A DNA stretch of 64,000 nt from Octadecabacter ascidiaceicola (GTDB lineage: Bacteria > Pseudomonadota > Alphaproteobacteria > Rhodobacterales > Rhodobacteraceae): positions 104,009 through 168,008 of the forward strand of contig NZ_FXYD01000006.1 in assembly GCF_900185015.1 (NCBI RefSeq), read 5' to 3'. Under the pieces are notes generated by a model that was given only the letters and a program-made list of their open reading frames with translations, had not been told where the DNA came from and did no database searches. Made by a program: the position numbers and the translations under genes. Positions 1 to 8,143 of the stretch are shown here, piece after piece. Numbering within the stretch: position 1 is the stretch's first letter; the number at the start of each line of letters is the position of its first letter.

Positions 1-1190
1 TAGGTGGCAAGCAATTTTGGATCGCTCTTACCTTGCAAAACTGCCGCCATTTTCCAACCGAGGTTGAACGTGTCCGGCAATGAGGTGTTCAAACCCCAGC
101 CGCCCTTAGGGCTGTGTGTGTGGCACGCATCGCCGGCCACGAACGCACGTGGAATGACTTCATCGGTGCTGTTCAAGGGGCGGTTGTCGAAACGATCGGC
201 AAGGCGTTGGCCGACCGAATAGATTGACCACCAAGCCACTTCTTTGACGTCCAATGTATAGGGATGGAAAATCTGTTGTGCCTTCGCGATAAGGTCTTGT
301 TCCGTTAACTTGATGTCAGTTGCCCGCGTGTCCTTCTTGATCTGGTCAAGTTCTACATAAAAACGGATGAGGTATCCGCCTTCGCGCGGGATAGTCATCA
401 CCGCGCCGTGGTCTTTGGACTGAATGAAGCTTTTAACGCGGATGTCCGGAAAATCGGTGTTGAGCAAGATGTCCATAACGCCCCACGCTTTGTCCGCGGA
501 ATCCCCTTCCAACGCGATATCGAGACTTTTGCGAACGCGGCTTCTGCCGCCGTCGCAACCTACAGCGAAACGTGCTTTGACAGTTTCGACTTTGCCAGCG
601 CCTGCGTCATCAGTTCGCTTGAACGTCGCTGTGATCGGGTAAGCACCTAGATCTTGCGTCATGCTTTCGTCGATATCCAAATCAACCAATTCGCGACTGT
701 AGTGCGGACGCAGATTGGTTATTGAATTTGCCATGCCATCTAACAACAACTCGTGCAGGCGTGCTTGGTTAACAATGCCATGCGTGAATTCGGAAAGACC
801 GGCGCGTGCATCCGCGATCTTGTGCGTGCGTTTGATGTTGCTGGGGCTTTCAGTGTCTGGTTCCCAGAACGTGTTTTGCTTGAGTTTATAGGTCTCTTTT
901 TCAACCATCTCGCTGCTGTTGAAGGCTTCCATAATCTCAATGGTTCGGCAAGAAATGCCGTCTGCGCGACCAAACAGCAAAGGACCTTCTGCCATGTCCA
1001 CTATGCACGTGCTTATGTCTTCAAACTCGGACATCTGACGGGCCATTGTGAGCCCTGCGGGACCAGTGCCGATGATCAGCACGTCAACCTCGCGGGGGAG
1101 ATCTTCAATTGGCGGAATTGGGTAAGCTTTTCGTGCAGCGTCAGGAACTTGATAGTTGCCTGGTTTGAACCCGTTCAGATGAAATTGCAT
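1..1190 (-). CDS. FAD-dependent aromatic hydroxylase (PHBH fold), 3' end outside window
   Basis: The leftward frame opens with ATG at 1190 and stays open for 396 codons to the window edge, so the C-terminus is missing. A dinucleotide-binding motif GTGPAGL lies at residues 41-47, and the second FAD motif (GDACHTHSPKGGWG) falls near residue 360, as in p-hydroxybenzoate hydroxylase-fold enzymes. The long N-terminal layout and the HSPKGG form resemble phenol 2-monooxygenase and 3-hydroxybenzoate 4-monooxygenase, about 600 residues with a thioredoxin-like tail. It starts 34 bp after the upstream kinase gene and is probably in the same operon. Given the homoprotocatechuate genes nearby, hydroxylation of a hydroxyphenylacetate-like compound is a reasonable inference; the substrate is not shown by sequence. 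Confidence 0.85.
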   Translation of the reverse strand, partial: MQFHLNGFKPGNYQVPDAARKAYPIPPIEDLPREVDVLIIGTGPAGLTMARQMSEFEDISTCIVDMAEGPLLFGRADGISCRTIEIMEAFNSSEMVEKETYKLKQNTFWEPDTESPSNIKRTHKIADARAGLSEFTHGIVNQARLHELLLDGMANSITNLRPHYSRELVDLDIDESMTQDLGAYPITATFKRTDDAGAGKVETVKARFAVGCDGGRSRVRKSLDIALEGDSADKAWGVMDILLNTDFPDIRVKSFIQSKDHGAVMTIPREGGYLIRFYVELDQIKKDTRATDIKLTEQDLIAKAQQIFHPYTLDVKEVAWWSIYSVGQRLADRFDNRPLNSTDEVIPRAFVAGDACHTHSPKGGWGLNTSLPDTFNLGWKMAAVLQGKSDPKLLAT

Positions 1191-1224
1191 TATAGGCCTC
1201 TTTCCGATGATTTTTCCGAAGGTT

Positions 1225-2166
1225 TCACTTTTTTTGTTCCAAGTAGGCGTTCACGAGGGTCAACGCCGTAGTAATAAACCGCGCATTGCGCTCGGTTCCG
1301 TTATTCTCATGTGTGCGCGTTATGTTCCATCCAACATAGGTGGTCGCGCGCAATGCCATGAATAGGTCAAGCGATCTGTAGTCGATTATGCGTTCTGATA
1401 TGTAACCATCTAGAAGTGCCTGTTTTAGGTCAGGATAATCAGGCGCGTCGATATGTTTGAGGAGGGCGGTGGCAAGGTCGAATATTCGATATCCGAATCC
1501 GCCATCGTCGAAATCAATGAAATGCATATTGGAACCGTCCACCATGACATTCGCCGGTACAAGATCGGCATGGACCAAGCCATAGTCGAGGGAGCTGCCT
1601 TGGTCCGTCAGGTCTGTACGCGCTTTTTCACGGAAGGCATTAAACAGAACGCGCTCTTGAGACGTCAGCGTGGGGTTGTCCCAGAACCGGTCCCAAAGAG
1701 GTTCTTCTCCGATTAAACCGTCAATGTCCCAAGCGCAGCGGATAAAGTCTGCGGGCGGCTGCCAAGCGTCGCAGACACCATGCAGGCGGGCCATTTCTTG
1801 GCCAAGGGTCTGCATCAATGACCTGCGGGTTTCGGTCTTTGGTTTGAACAGCGAGGTTTCAAGGGTTTCGCCATCCAGCCACTGTAAAACATCCACCTGA
1901 ATGTCATCAATTACGTGCATATCCGTGCCAGATACTGACGGGATCGGAGAGGGGACGCTGAGGCCGCCATCGCGAACCGCTTTCATCCAGTGAAGTTCGG
2001 AACCTAGTTCCGTGTCTGTTCGATAGTCTTGCCGATGAAGACGCAAGGCAAACGTACCGGATGGTGATGAGATTTTATAAACGGCATTCTCGCGTGCTGT
2101 GACAAGGGTGTAGCGCGCGCCCGTTAGGCCCCAGAGCGTAAGGGCTTTTTCAACAACCCCGGTCAC
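1225..2166 (-). CDS. APH-fold small-molecule kinase (homoserine/hydroxylysine kinase-like)
   Basis: This 313-residue protein has the aminoglycoside phosphotransferase/choline kinase fold. The catalytic loop is seen as VHADLVPANVM and the metal-binding DFG-equivalent as FIDFDDGGFG, both around residues 200-230. The start is GTG at 2166, overlapping the TGA of the upstream phospho-lyase-like gene (GTGA), so translation is probably coupled. Eukaryotic hydroxylysine kinase has the same fold, and its product is consumed by a class III PLP phospho-lyase; the neighbouring gene is of that type. The likely role is ATP-dependent phosphorylation of the hydroxyl of an amino alcohol. The exact substrate is inferred, not seen. 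Confidence 0.85.
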   Translation of the reverse strand: MTGVVEKALTLWGLTGARYTLVTARENAVYKISSPSGTFALRLHRQDYRTDTELGSELHWMKAVRDGGLSVPSPIPSVSGTDMHVIDDIQVDVLQWLDGETLETSLFKPKTETRRSLMQTLGQEMARLHGVCDAWQPPADFIRCAWDIDGLIGEEPLWDRFWDNPTLTSQERVLFNAFREKARTDLTDQGSSLDYGLVHADLVPANVMVDGSNMHFIDFDDGGFGYRIFDLATALLKHIDAPDYPDLKQALLDGYISERIIDYRSLDLFMALRATTYVGWNITRTHENNGTERNARFITTALTLVNAYLEQKK

Positions 2167-3446
2167 CTTGATACCTCGGTCAACACATCGTCGAGGGTGT
2201 CAAACAACAGGTCTGCGTTCTTAATTGAGAACGGCATAGGCGGGCGAATTTTGAGCGTGTTTTTGTGGCGGCCCAGTTTGGAAAGGATGATCCCGCGCGC
2301 GCGCATAGCATTGATGATCCCGTCGGTCAGGTCGCTGGCGGGGGATTTCGTAGCATGGTCGTTGACCAGTTCAGCCCCAAAAATTAGGCCCGAGCCGCGC
2401 ACATCGCCAATGACATCATGTTTGGCCGCCAGCGCATTCAATCGAGCGCGGGCATGGTCCCCGACGGTCTTGGCGTTGGCCTGCAAGCCTTGTGCATCCA
2501 TTTCTTCTAAAACTGCCATCGCTGCGGCACAGGAAACCGGATTGCCGCCGAAGGTGTTGAAGTAGCGGTACCCTTTGCGGAAAGCGGCGACAATATCGCA
2601 CCCCGCCACAACACCGCCAACTGGGTGACCATTCGCCATCGGTTTGCCCAGCACTATGATGTCAGGAACAACGCCCATCTTTTCATGCGCCCAAAGGTGG
2701 GTTCCCGTCCGTCCGAAGCCCGACTGAACTTCATCACAAATCAGCACCCCACCCGCATTACGCACGACGTCTGCCACGGGCTTCAACCAACCGTCAGGGT
2801 TGTCGGGGAAGCCTTCGTTCAGGAAGTAAGGGCAGACCACAAGAGCAGCGAAGCCCGTACCGTCTTTGATCAAACCGTCGATCTTTGCGGCAACTTGCGC
2901 AGCAAAGATCGTGCCGTCTGGGTCAGGATGGCGATAGCTGTCGGGAGCATCCACAAAACGAAAATATTGGCCAAGACCAAAACCAACTGACGGGATATTG
3001 GATTTGGAAAGCTGACTGACCAATGATGTGTTGCCGTGATATGTCGCGTCCGTCGCAATGATGCCGCGCTTGCCGGTCACGGCCTCGGCCATACGCAATG
3101 CGATGTCGTTGGCTTCTGAGCCGGTGCACGTCAGGATTGCGGTATCCAGAGATGCATCCATCGTGCTGGTCAGCGTTTCTATGTAGTCCAGAACGCCATC
3201 ATGAAGGTAGCGCGTGTGCGTATTCAACGTACTGGCTTGCTTGCAAATAGCGTCGACAACGCGCGGGTTGCAGTGACCCACATGGGGGACATTGTTGTAG
3301 CAATCTAGATACTTGCGCCCGTCAGCATCCCAAAGCCAAACACCTTCGCCGCGCACAAAATGTACGGGGTCGTTGTAGAACGTCGACACATTTGGCCCCA
3401 TAAGGCGGGCCCGATCTGCCAAAAGCTGGGCTGTCGAACGTGTCAT
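2163..3446 (-). CDS. Class III PLP enzyme, ethanolamine-phosphate/phosphohydroxylysine phospho-lyase-like
   Basis: A 427-residue fold type I PLP enzyme. Visible landmarks are TGSEAND at 108-114 (phosphate loop), Asp238 in CDEVQSGFGRTG and the Schiff-base Lys268 in LGKPMANGHP. The stretches LDCYNNVPHVGHCNP and NTHTRYLHD are characteristic of the AGXT2L1/AGXT2L2 branch (ethanolamine-phosphate and 5-phosphohydroxylysine phospho-lyases) rather than of ordinary omega-transaminases. Enzymes of that branch eliminate phosphate and ammonia from an O-phosphorylated amino alcohol to leave an aldehyde. It overlaps the MBL gene upstream (ATGA) and the kinase downstream (GTGA), which supports a kinase/lyase pair. 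A plain aminotransferase remains possible. Confidence 0.8.
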   Translation of the reverse strand: MTRSTAQLLADRARLMGPNVSTFYNDPVHFVRGEGVWLWDADGRKYLDCYNNVPHVGHCNPRVVDAICKQASTLNTHTRYLHDGVLDYIETLTSTMDASLDTAILTCTGSEANDIALRMAEAVTGKRGIIATDATYHGNTSLVSQLSKSNIPSVGFGLGQYFRFVDAPDSYRHPDPDGTIFAAQVAAKIDGLIKDGTGFAALVVCPYFLNEGFPDNPDGWLKPVADVVRNAGGVLICDEVQSGFGRTGTHLWAHEKMGVVPDIIVLGKPMANGHPVGGVVAGCDIVAAFRKGYRYFNTFGGNPVSCAAAMAVLEEMDAQGLQANAKTVGDHARARLNALAAKHDVIGDVRGSGLIFGAELVNDHATKSPASDLTDGIINAMRARGIILSKLGRHKNTLKIRPPMPFSIKNADLLFDTLDDVLTEVSR

Positions 3447-4300
3447 AGGTCGATACGGAGTCCGTCGTGACCCACAATCAACTCGCCGTCGAAATGGCTT
3501 GCACAGGCTTCTTGCCAGTCCTTTGGCCCATATGATGGGTCGTCTGACGGGATCAGGTGCGACAAGGCCAAGCGTTTGACGCCCGCATTGGCCGCCGTGA
3601 TCGCGGCATCGTGGGCAAATGTGTGCGAACGCAGCCAGTGTTGCATCAGCTTATCACTGCCGTTGCCGATGCGTTCCAGCAACGAAGGTAGGGCGGACTC
3701 CAGCATGGCCTCATGGATCAGCAGATCAGCGCCGCGGGCGAAATCTTCGAGCGCTTTTATCGGGGCAGTGTCGCCAGAAAAGACAGCGTGATGATCCGCC
3801 GTTTTGAACGAAAAAGCGAAGCAGTCGACAAGCGGCGGGTGTTCGGTGCGGATCGCGGTCGCCAAAAGCCCGTCGCGGTCGAGAACAACGCCTTCATCTA
3901 CAACATGAACACGCACGAAATCACGCAAATCATCGCGCCCGTCATCGACGATCCGCAAATCGATATCGGCCTTCATTGAAGCCACGAAACCGTCCCAATA
4001 GTCTTGGATGCCTTCGGGGCCATAGATATCGACCATCGTAGTAAGACCTGAACACCATGCCGTGTGGATTAGTGGACCGAGTTCAAGATAGTGATCGGAG
4101 TGCAGGTGGCTGATCAAGATCGTGGACAGGTTTTTGAGGATAAACCCCTGATCGACGAGCCCGCGCGTCACGCCTAGGGCGCAATCTACGACGATGTGTT
4201 GGTCGTTCATCACAAACAGGTTTGAGGTCGGCATCGACGATCCCGGGCGGATCGATGGCCCGCCTTTGGTGCCCAATAGGGCGACAAAGTTCTCGCTCAT
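3443..4300 (-). CDS. MBL-fold metallo-hydrolase (RNase Z-like)
   Basis: A 285-residue metallo-beta-lactamase-fold protein. The HxHxDH metal site is HLHSDH at residues 65-70, and SGDTAPIKAL followed by ADLLIHEAM matches the RNase Z/arylsulfatase-like branch. No signal peptide is seen, so it should be cytoplasmic. It sits between two PLP enzyme genes: the upstream aminotransferase stops 4 bp before its ATG, and its own TGA overlaps the phospho-lyase ATG. The context suggests hydrolysis of an ester, lactone or cyclic intermediate in the same pathway rather than tRNA processing. The substrate is unknown. Confidence 0.8.
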   Translation of the reverse strand: MSENFVALLGTKGGPSIRPGSSMPTSNLFVMNDQHIVVDCALGVTRGLVDQGFILKNLSTILISHLHSDHYLELGPLIHTAWCSGLTTMVDIYGPEGIQDYWDGFVASMKADIDLRIVDDGRDDLRDFVRVHVVDEGVVLDRDGLLATAIRTEHPPLVDCFAFSFKTADHHAVFSGDTAPIKALEDFARGADLLIHEAMLESALPSLLERIGNGSDKLMQHWLRSHTFAHDAAITAANAGVKRLALSHLIPSDDPSYGPKDWQEACASHFDGELIVGHDGLRIDL

Positions 4301-4303
4301 GAT

Positions 4304-5659
4304 CTATCCTTTGCTGGCCGCGGCGAAGCCTGCGTCAAGTGCGGACAGGATAATGGCGGCGTCTGCTTCGGTCAGCACGAGGGGGGGAGACAGGATCAGG
4401 TTGGGGCCAGAGACCCGCACCATGGCGCCGTTTTGATAGGCGACCTCTTGCACGGCGGCCGCGCGGGCGGCGTCGATAGGGGCTTTGGTTGCACGGTCAC
4501 TGACCATTTCCAGCGCTGTCATCAGGCCATGACCACCCCGCACATCACCGATGATGTCATATTTTGCCATCAACGCCTGCACGCCATCATAAAGCTGCGT
4601 GCCACGGGCCGCGGCATTGTCGATCACGTTCAGCTTGCGGGTTTCCTTGAGGCAGGCAAGTGCGGCGGCGGCCCCGACTGGGTGGCCGGAATAAGTGTAG
4701 CCATGGCCGATTTTGGCAGATGGATTGTCCTCAAAAACTTCAGCCATGCGATGCCCAAGCATCAGAGCGCCGAACGGGAAGTAGCCGTTGGTGATCGCTT
4801 TGGCGGTGCACATCATATCAGGCTGGATGCCCCAAAGTCGTGCTCCGGACCATGCGCCTGTACGCCCATAGGCCGTGATGACCTCGTCAGTGATCAAAAG
4901 GATGCCGTTACGATTACAAATTTCCTGCACCATCGGCGCGAAGGATTCATGGGGTGGGATCACACCGCCCGCACCAAGGATTGGTTCCATGATCATCGCG
5001 GCAATTGTACCCGCGCCTTGGAACGCGATTTCATCCTCAAGTGCCTGCAAGCAAAGCTGAGCGAGCTTTTCGGGGTCCGTTTCGTTAAACGGGTTCCGGT
5101 AGGTGTACGGCGCGGGGATATGAAAGCATCCTGGCAAAAGTGGCTCATAAGCGGTGCGGAAGTTTGCGTTGCCATTCACCGATGCTCCGCCGATGTGGGT
5201 GCCGTGATAGCCCTTTTTGAGGCTGAGGAACTTGGTGCGGCCTTCCTCTCCGCGCAGTTTGTGGTACTGGCGCGCGAGGCGTAAGGCTGTTTCAACTGAA
5301 TCCGAGCCGCCAGACGTAAAGAACGCGCGCGACATGCCGTCAGGCCCGAAAAAGTTGGACAGTTCATAGGACAACTCAATCGCGGCGTCGTTGGACGTAC
5401 CGCGAAAGGTTGAATAGTAGGGCAGCTTGTCCAGCTGTGCGGCAATCGCATCCTTAACGGGTTGGCATGAATAGCCGAGGTTCACATTCCACAGCCCCCC
5501 TACGCCATCGACAACAGAATGCCCGTCGATGTCTGTGATCGTCACGCCTTCTGAAGCCGTGATGATTTTCGGAGGGTTATCAATGCTGTCCTTTGGCGAT
5601 GTCATCGGGTGCCACATCAAGCGGCCGTTGTTTTCTTTTAGGAAGTTTGAGTCTTTCAT
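4304..5659 (-). CDS. Class III (omega) aminotransferase
   Basis: Translation from the ATG at 5659 gives 451 residues; this start overlaps the TGA of the IclR gene (ATGA), so longer in-frame starts were rejected. PLP landmarks are FTSGGSDSVETA (114-125), Asp258 in LLITDEVITAYGRTG and Lys287 in CTAKAITNG. The WHPMT opening and LPYYSTFRG stretch fit the omega-amino acid/diamine:pyruvate aminotransferase group. In this cluster it could remove the amino group of an aryl-ethylamine such as tyramine or dopamine to give the aldehyde, but beta-alanine or taurine type substrates cannot be excluded from sequence. Confidence 0.88.
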   Translation of the reverse strand: MKDSNFLKENNGRLMWHPMTSPKDSIDNPPKIITASEGVTITDIDGHSVVDGVGGLWNVNLGYSCQPVKDAIAAQLDKLPYYSTFRGTSNDAAIELSYELSNFFGPDGMSRAFFTSGGSDSVETALRLARQYHKLRGEEGRTKFLSLKKGYHGTHIGGASVNGNANFRTAYEPLLPGCFHIPAPYTYRNPFNETDPEKLAQLCLQALEDEIAFQGAGTIAAMIMEPILGAGGVIPPHESFAPMVQEICNRNGILLITDEVITAYGRTGAWSGARLWGIQPDMMCTAKAITNGYFPFGALMLGHRMAEVFEDNPSAKIGHGYTYSGHPVGAAAALACLKETRKLNVIDNAAARGTQLYDGVQALMAKYDIIGDVRGGHGLMTALEMVSDRATKAPIDAARAAAVQEVAYQNGAMVRVSGPNLILSPPLVLTEADAAIILSALDAGFAAASKG

Positions 5660-6465
5660 GATGTGGAATCCAATGCATGCGGCGTTGTGAGTGATTTGGC
5701 CCAAAGGCCTTCGATATGACTTGGGATGGTGCCACCCCAGTTATGCGTGATGTCGCGACTGGCGATCATCAGGTGTTCTTTGATGGTGTGCTCCAGCGCG
5801 GGCGTAAACCGTGTCGCGACACTGGCGACAGACACGGCGCCAGCAAATTGACCAGTCTGATCAAACAAAGGTGCCGAGACGCCCTCGATTTCCGTCTCAT
5901 AGCTGCGCATCGCACGCCCAAATCCAGTTTGGCGGATCGCGTCGACGGTGTTGGATAGCGCACTCGGCGTCGTCGCGGTTTCTGTTGTGAATGACGTGAG
6001 GTCGGCTAATGCCACATCCATCAAACCCTTGGGACCAAACGCAAGTGCGCATAGGCCGGAAGCAGTGGCATGGAGTGGAAACACATCAATATCAATGATC
6101 GCACGCGTACCATGACGGGGCGAATCGCAGACTGCTAAGCCGAACATCTTCGTGCCTGACAGCACCGTGACATGCGCGGTTTCACCCGTTGTTTCAGTAA
6201 GGTCGAAAAGCGGGCGTTCTGTGCTGGCTTTGCGGGGGACAGTTGCCTCACGTGTCTGGGCAAGCTGCAACACGGCGGGTCCAAGGCGATACTGTTTGCT
6301 CGTAGGGTTTTGCTCAACAAAGCCTGCAACTTCAAGAGCCTGAAGGTGGCGATAGGTCGTGGCTTTATCGCGTTTTGCGATGCGACATAGCTGTGACAAC
6401 CCAATCTCGGCCCGCGCGGCTGAGAAATGGCTGAGAAGGTCAAGTGCTTTGGTCACGGACGACAT
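5656..6465 (-). CDS. IclR-family transcriptional regulator
   Basis: A 269-residue regulator with an N-terminal winged helix-turn-helix (residues about 1-60, SQLCRIAKRDKATTYRHLQALEVAGFVEQ) and a C-terminal effector-binding domain (ATASGLCALAFGP; GFGRAMRSYETEIEGVSAPLFD). The ATG at 6465 was chosen because the protein aligns with the family from MSSVTKALDLLSHF; the longer open frame upstream runs through the divergent promoter. It heads the leftward operon and faces tctC. A perfect palindrome in the intergenic space is its probable operator, so it likely controls both directions. Confidence 0.92.
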   Translation of the reverse strand: MSSVTKALDLLSHFSAARAEIGLSQLCRIAKRDKATTYRHLQALEVAGFVEQNPTSKQYRLGPAVLQLAQTREATVPRKASTERPLFDLTETTGETAHVTVLSGTKMFGLAVCDSPRHGTRAIIDIDVFPLHATASGLCALAFGPKGLMDVALADLTSFTTETATTPSALSNTVDAIRQTGFGRAMRSYETEIEGVSAPLFDQTGQFAGAVSVASVATRFTPALEHTIKEHLMIASRDITHNWGGTIPSHIEGLWAKSLTTPHALDSTS

Positions 6466-6544
6466 TTGAGGTGGGCCCTTCGAGTTTGGGATAAAAAAAG
6501 TTTGACACAGGATAATTAACAAGGCAACCTTTTTTGCAAAACAA

Positions 6545-6563
6545 TGGTTCAATATATGAACCA
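6545..6563. promoter_or_regulatory. Palindromic operator, probable IclR site
   Basis: TGGTTCA and TGAACCA form a perfect 7-bp inverted repeat with a 5-bp AT spacer, 18 bp before the tctC start codon and 79 bp from the iclR start. IclR-family operators are often GTTC-spacer-GAAC palindromes of this size. The position would let the regulator act on the tctC promoter and 5' UTR. The SD (AGGGAG) follows at about 6570-6575. Confidence 0.6.
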
Positions 6564-6580
6564 CCAAAAGGGAGAACGAA

Positions 6581-7525
6581 ATGTCTAAGTTTACAAAATC
6601 CGTGACAGCCATGGCGCTTGCGCTGGCAGCCGTCGCAGGATCCGCGCAGGCGGAATATCCAGAGAAACCAGTCGAGTTTGTTGTGCCATGGCCTCCCGGT
6701 GATCTAGAGGACGTGCTGACACGCATGATTGCTGAAGATTTTTCTGAAACGTATGGCGTGCCAACGGCCGTTGTGAACAAGCCAGGCGGCGGCGGAGGCC
6801 CATTCCCGGGCGCGATCGAAGTCGCAAACGCACCTGCTGATGGCTACACGATCGGTTCGTTTATTATCGCGATCCCAGTTGTTGGCCCGCAAATCGGAAT
6901 TCCAGAGTTGAGCCCTGATCCTTTCGTGCCGATTGGCAACTTTTTGACCTATCCGTTCGTGATCGCGACTTCTGGTGATGCGCCATATTCAAGCGTCGAA
7001 GAACTCGCAGCACATGCGCAAGACAACGACGTTGTTTTGGGTCACTTCGGTGCACCACTTGTGCCAACTCAGGTGACTTTCGGCCTTGCTTCAGAGATGG
7101 ATTTTGCATTTGCCGCAGACGCCGCATTCGATGCGCTGGATTGCAACACACTGGCATCCGGTGATGTTGATGTCATCAATACCACGTTGCAGTTGATCCT
7201 GCCTTGTTTGGATGATGTGAAAGTCCTCGCGTCTATCGGTTCCGAGCGTATTCCTCTCACTCCTGATGCCCCGACTGTTGCTGAACTTGCACCGTCTCTG
7301 GACGTTGCTCTTTGGAATGGCCTGTTCGTGCACGCTGATACGCCACAAGACGTTCAGGACAAAATCGCAGCTGTTGCCGCGGAAACGATGATGTCTGATC
7401 GCGCACAGCAATTGGCAGCGGACACGGGTGCGAGCGTCTATTGGCAGCCTGCCGGCGAAGTCGCAGCGCAGATCACCAAAGATATCGAAACCCTTGCTGG
7501 TATCGAGGCGATGCTCGCCGAGTAA
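6581..7525 (+). CDS. tctC: Tripartite tricarboxylate transporter, periplasmic substrate-binding protein (TctC)
   Basis: A 314-residue Bug/TctC-family binding protein. Residues 1-24 form a Sec signal peptide (ALALAAVAGSAQA, then EYPEKPVEFVVPWPPGD). The family signatures are the VVPWPPGG-like turn and the VVNKPGGGGGPFPGAIEVANAPADGYT segment. It captures a carboxylate in the periplasm for the TctAB membrane pair encoded directly downstream. The ATG at 6581 has a good SD (AAGGGAGAACGAA). Expression is probably set by the divergent IclR protein through the palindrome just upstream. Substrate specificity cannot be read; an aromatic acid or amino acid is plausible from context. Confidence 0.93.
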   Translation: MSKFTKSVTAMALALAAVAGSAQAEYPEKPVEFVVPWPPGDLEDVLTRMIAEDFSETYGVPTAVVNKPGGGGGPFPGAIEVANAPADGYTIGSFIIAIPVVGPQIGIPELSPDPFVPIGNFLTYPFVIATSGDAPYSSVEELAAHAQDNDVVLGHFGAPLVPTQVTFGLASEMDFAFAADAAFDALDCNTLASGDVDVINTTLQLILPCLDDVKVLASIGSERIPLTPDAPTVAELAPSLDVALWNGLFVHADTPQDVQDKIAAVAAETMMSDRAQQLAADTGASVYWQPAGEVAAQITKDIETLAGIEAMLAE

Positions 7526-7590
7526 GTTCGCTGGGTCGGGCGGCTCCGGTTGCCCGACTCCATTCAGATTGAACCAAGTGGGGGCTGACA

Positions 7591-8130
7591 ATGTCGCGCG
7601 TCAAAACGTTACAATCCTTGTTCAAACGCTATCGACGCCCCGGGGACATTGTTTTCGCTTGGGTTTTTCTCGTGTTTTCAATCTTTCTGTTGTCTCAGCT
7701 GTTTGACCAGACCACCTTTCAGTCGCGTGGAAAGCTTGCGGCGCAGCCTCGGTTTTGGCCTGCGATATCGCTGATTTCTATGACCGGATTTGCCGGATTT
7801 CACCTTCTGGGCTCTGCTTTGTCTGATCGCATTGAGGGCCGTTGGGCGGAGGTCTGGCACTGGATTAAATCTGTTGAGTACGCGGGTTGGTTTGTCGCCT
7901 ATGCTGCGGCTGTTCCTTATGCGGGCTATTTGCCCACAACCGTAATCTTTGCTGTGCTCCTTACAATTCGCGCCGGATACCGCAGCGGCAAAATGGTAGG
8001 CGCCTCTGTGGTTTGCTCGATTGTGATCGTTGTTTTGTTCAAGACTTTGCTAAAAGTGAATCTACCCGCCGGACAAATCTATGAGGCGCTACCGGATGGA
8101 TTGCGCCAAATCATGCTGACTTATTTCTGA
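7591..8130 (+). CDS. tctB: Tripartite tricarboxylate transporter, small membrane subunit (TctB)
   Basis: A 179-residue membrane protein with four predicted hydrophobic segments (about residues 17-36, 54-70, 94-110 and 116-160), the usual topology and length for TctB. It lies 65 bp after tctC and 13 bp before tctA, completing the tctCBA order of a TTT system. TctB is the small helper of the TctA carrier in the inner membrane. TctB proteins share little sequence, so the call rests on size, topology and position. Confidence 0.88.
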   Translation: MSRVKTLQSLFKRYRRPGDIVFAWVFLVFSIFLLSQLFDQTTFQSRGKLAAQPRFWPAISLISMTGFAGFHLLGSALSDRIEGRWAEVWHWIKSVEYAGWFVAYAAAVPYAGYLPTTVIFAVLLTIRAGYRSGKMVGASVVCSIVIVVLFKTLLKVNLPAGQIYEALPDGLRQIMLTYF

Positions 8131-8143
8131 TCGGAACGGCTCA

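Noticed and set aside
753..1271. Rightward 172-codon ORF
   Set aside because: It lies antisense to the FAD hydroxylase, whose leftward frame has clear FAD motifs.
4433..5284. Rightward 283-codon ORF
   Set aside because: Antisense to the class III aminotransferase; composition is His/Cys/Arg-rich with no domain.
6502..6516. TTGACA followed by GATAAT before tctC
   Set aside because: The two boxes are only 3 bp apart, and no suitable -10 lies 16-18 bp after TTGACA, so I do not call a promoter here.
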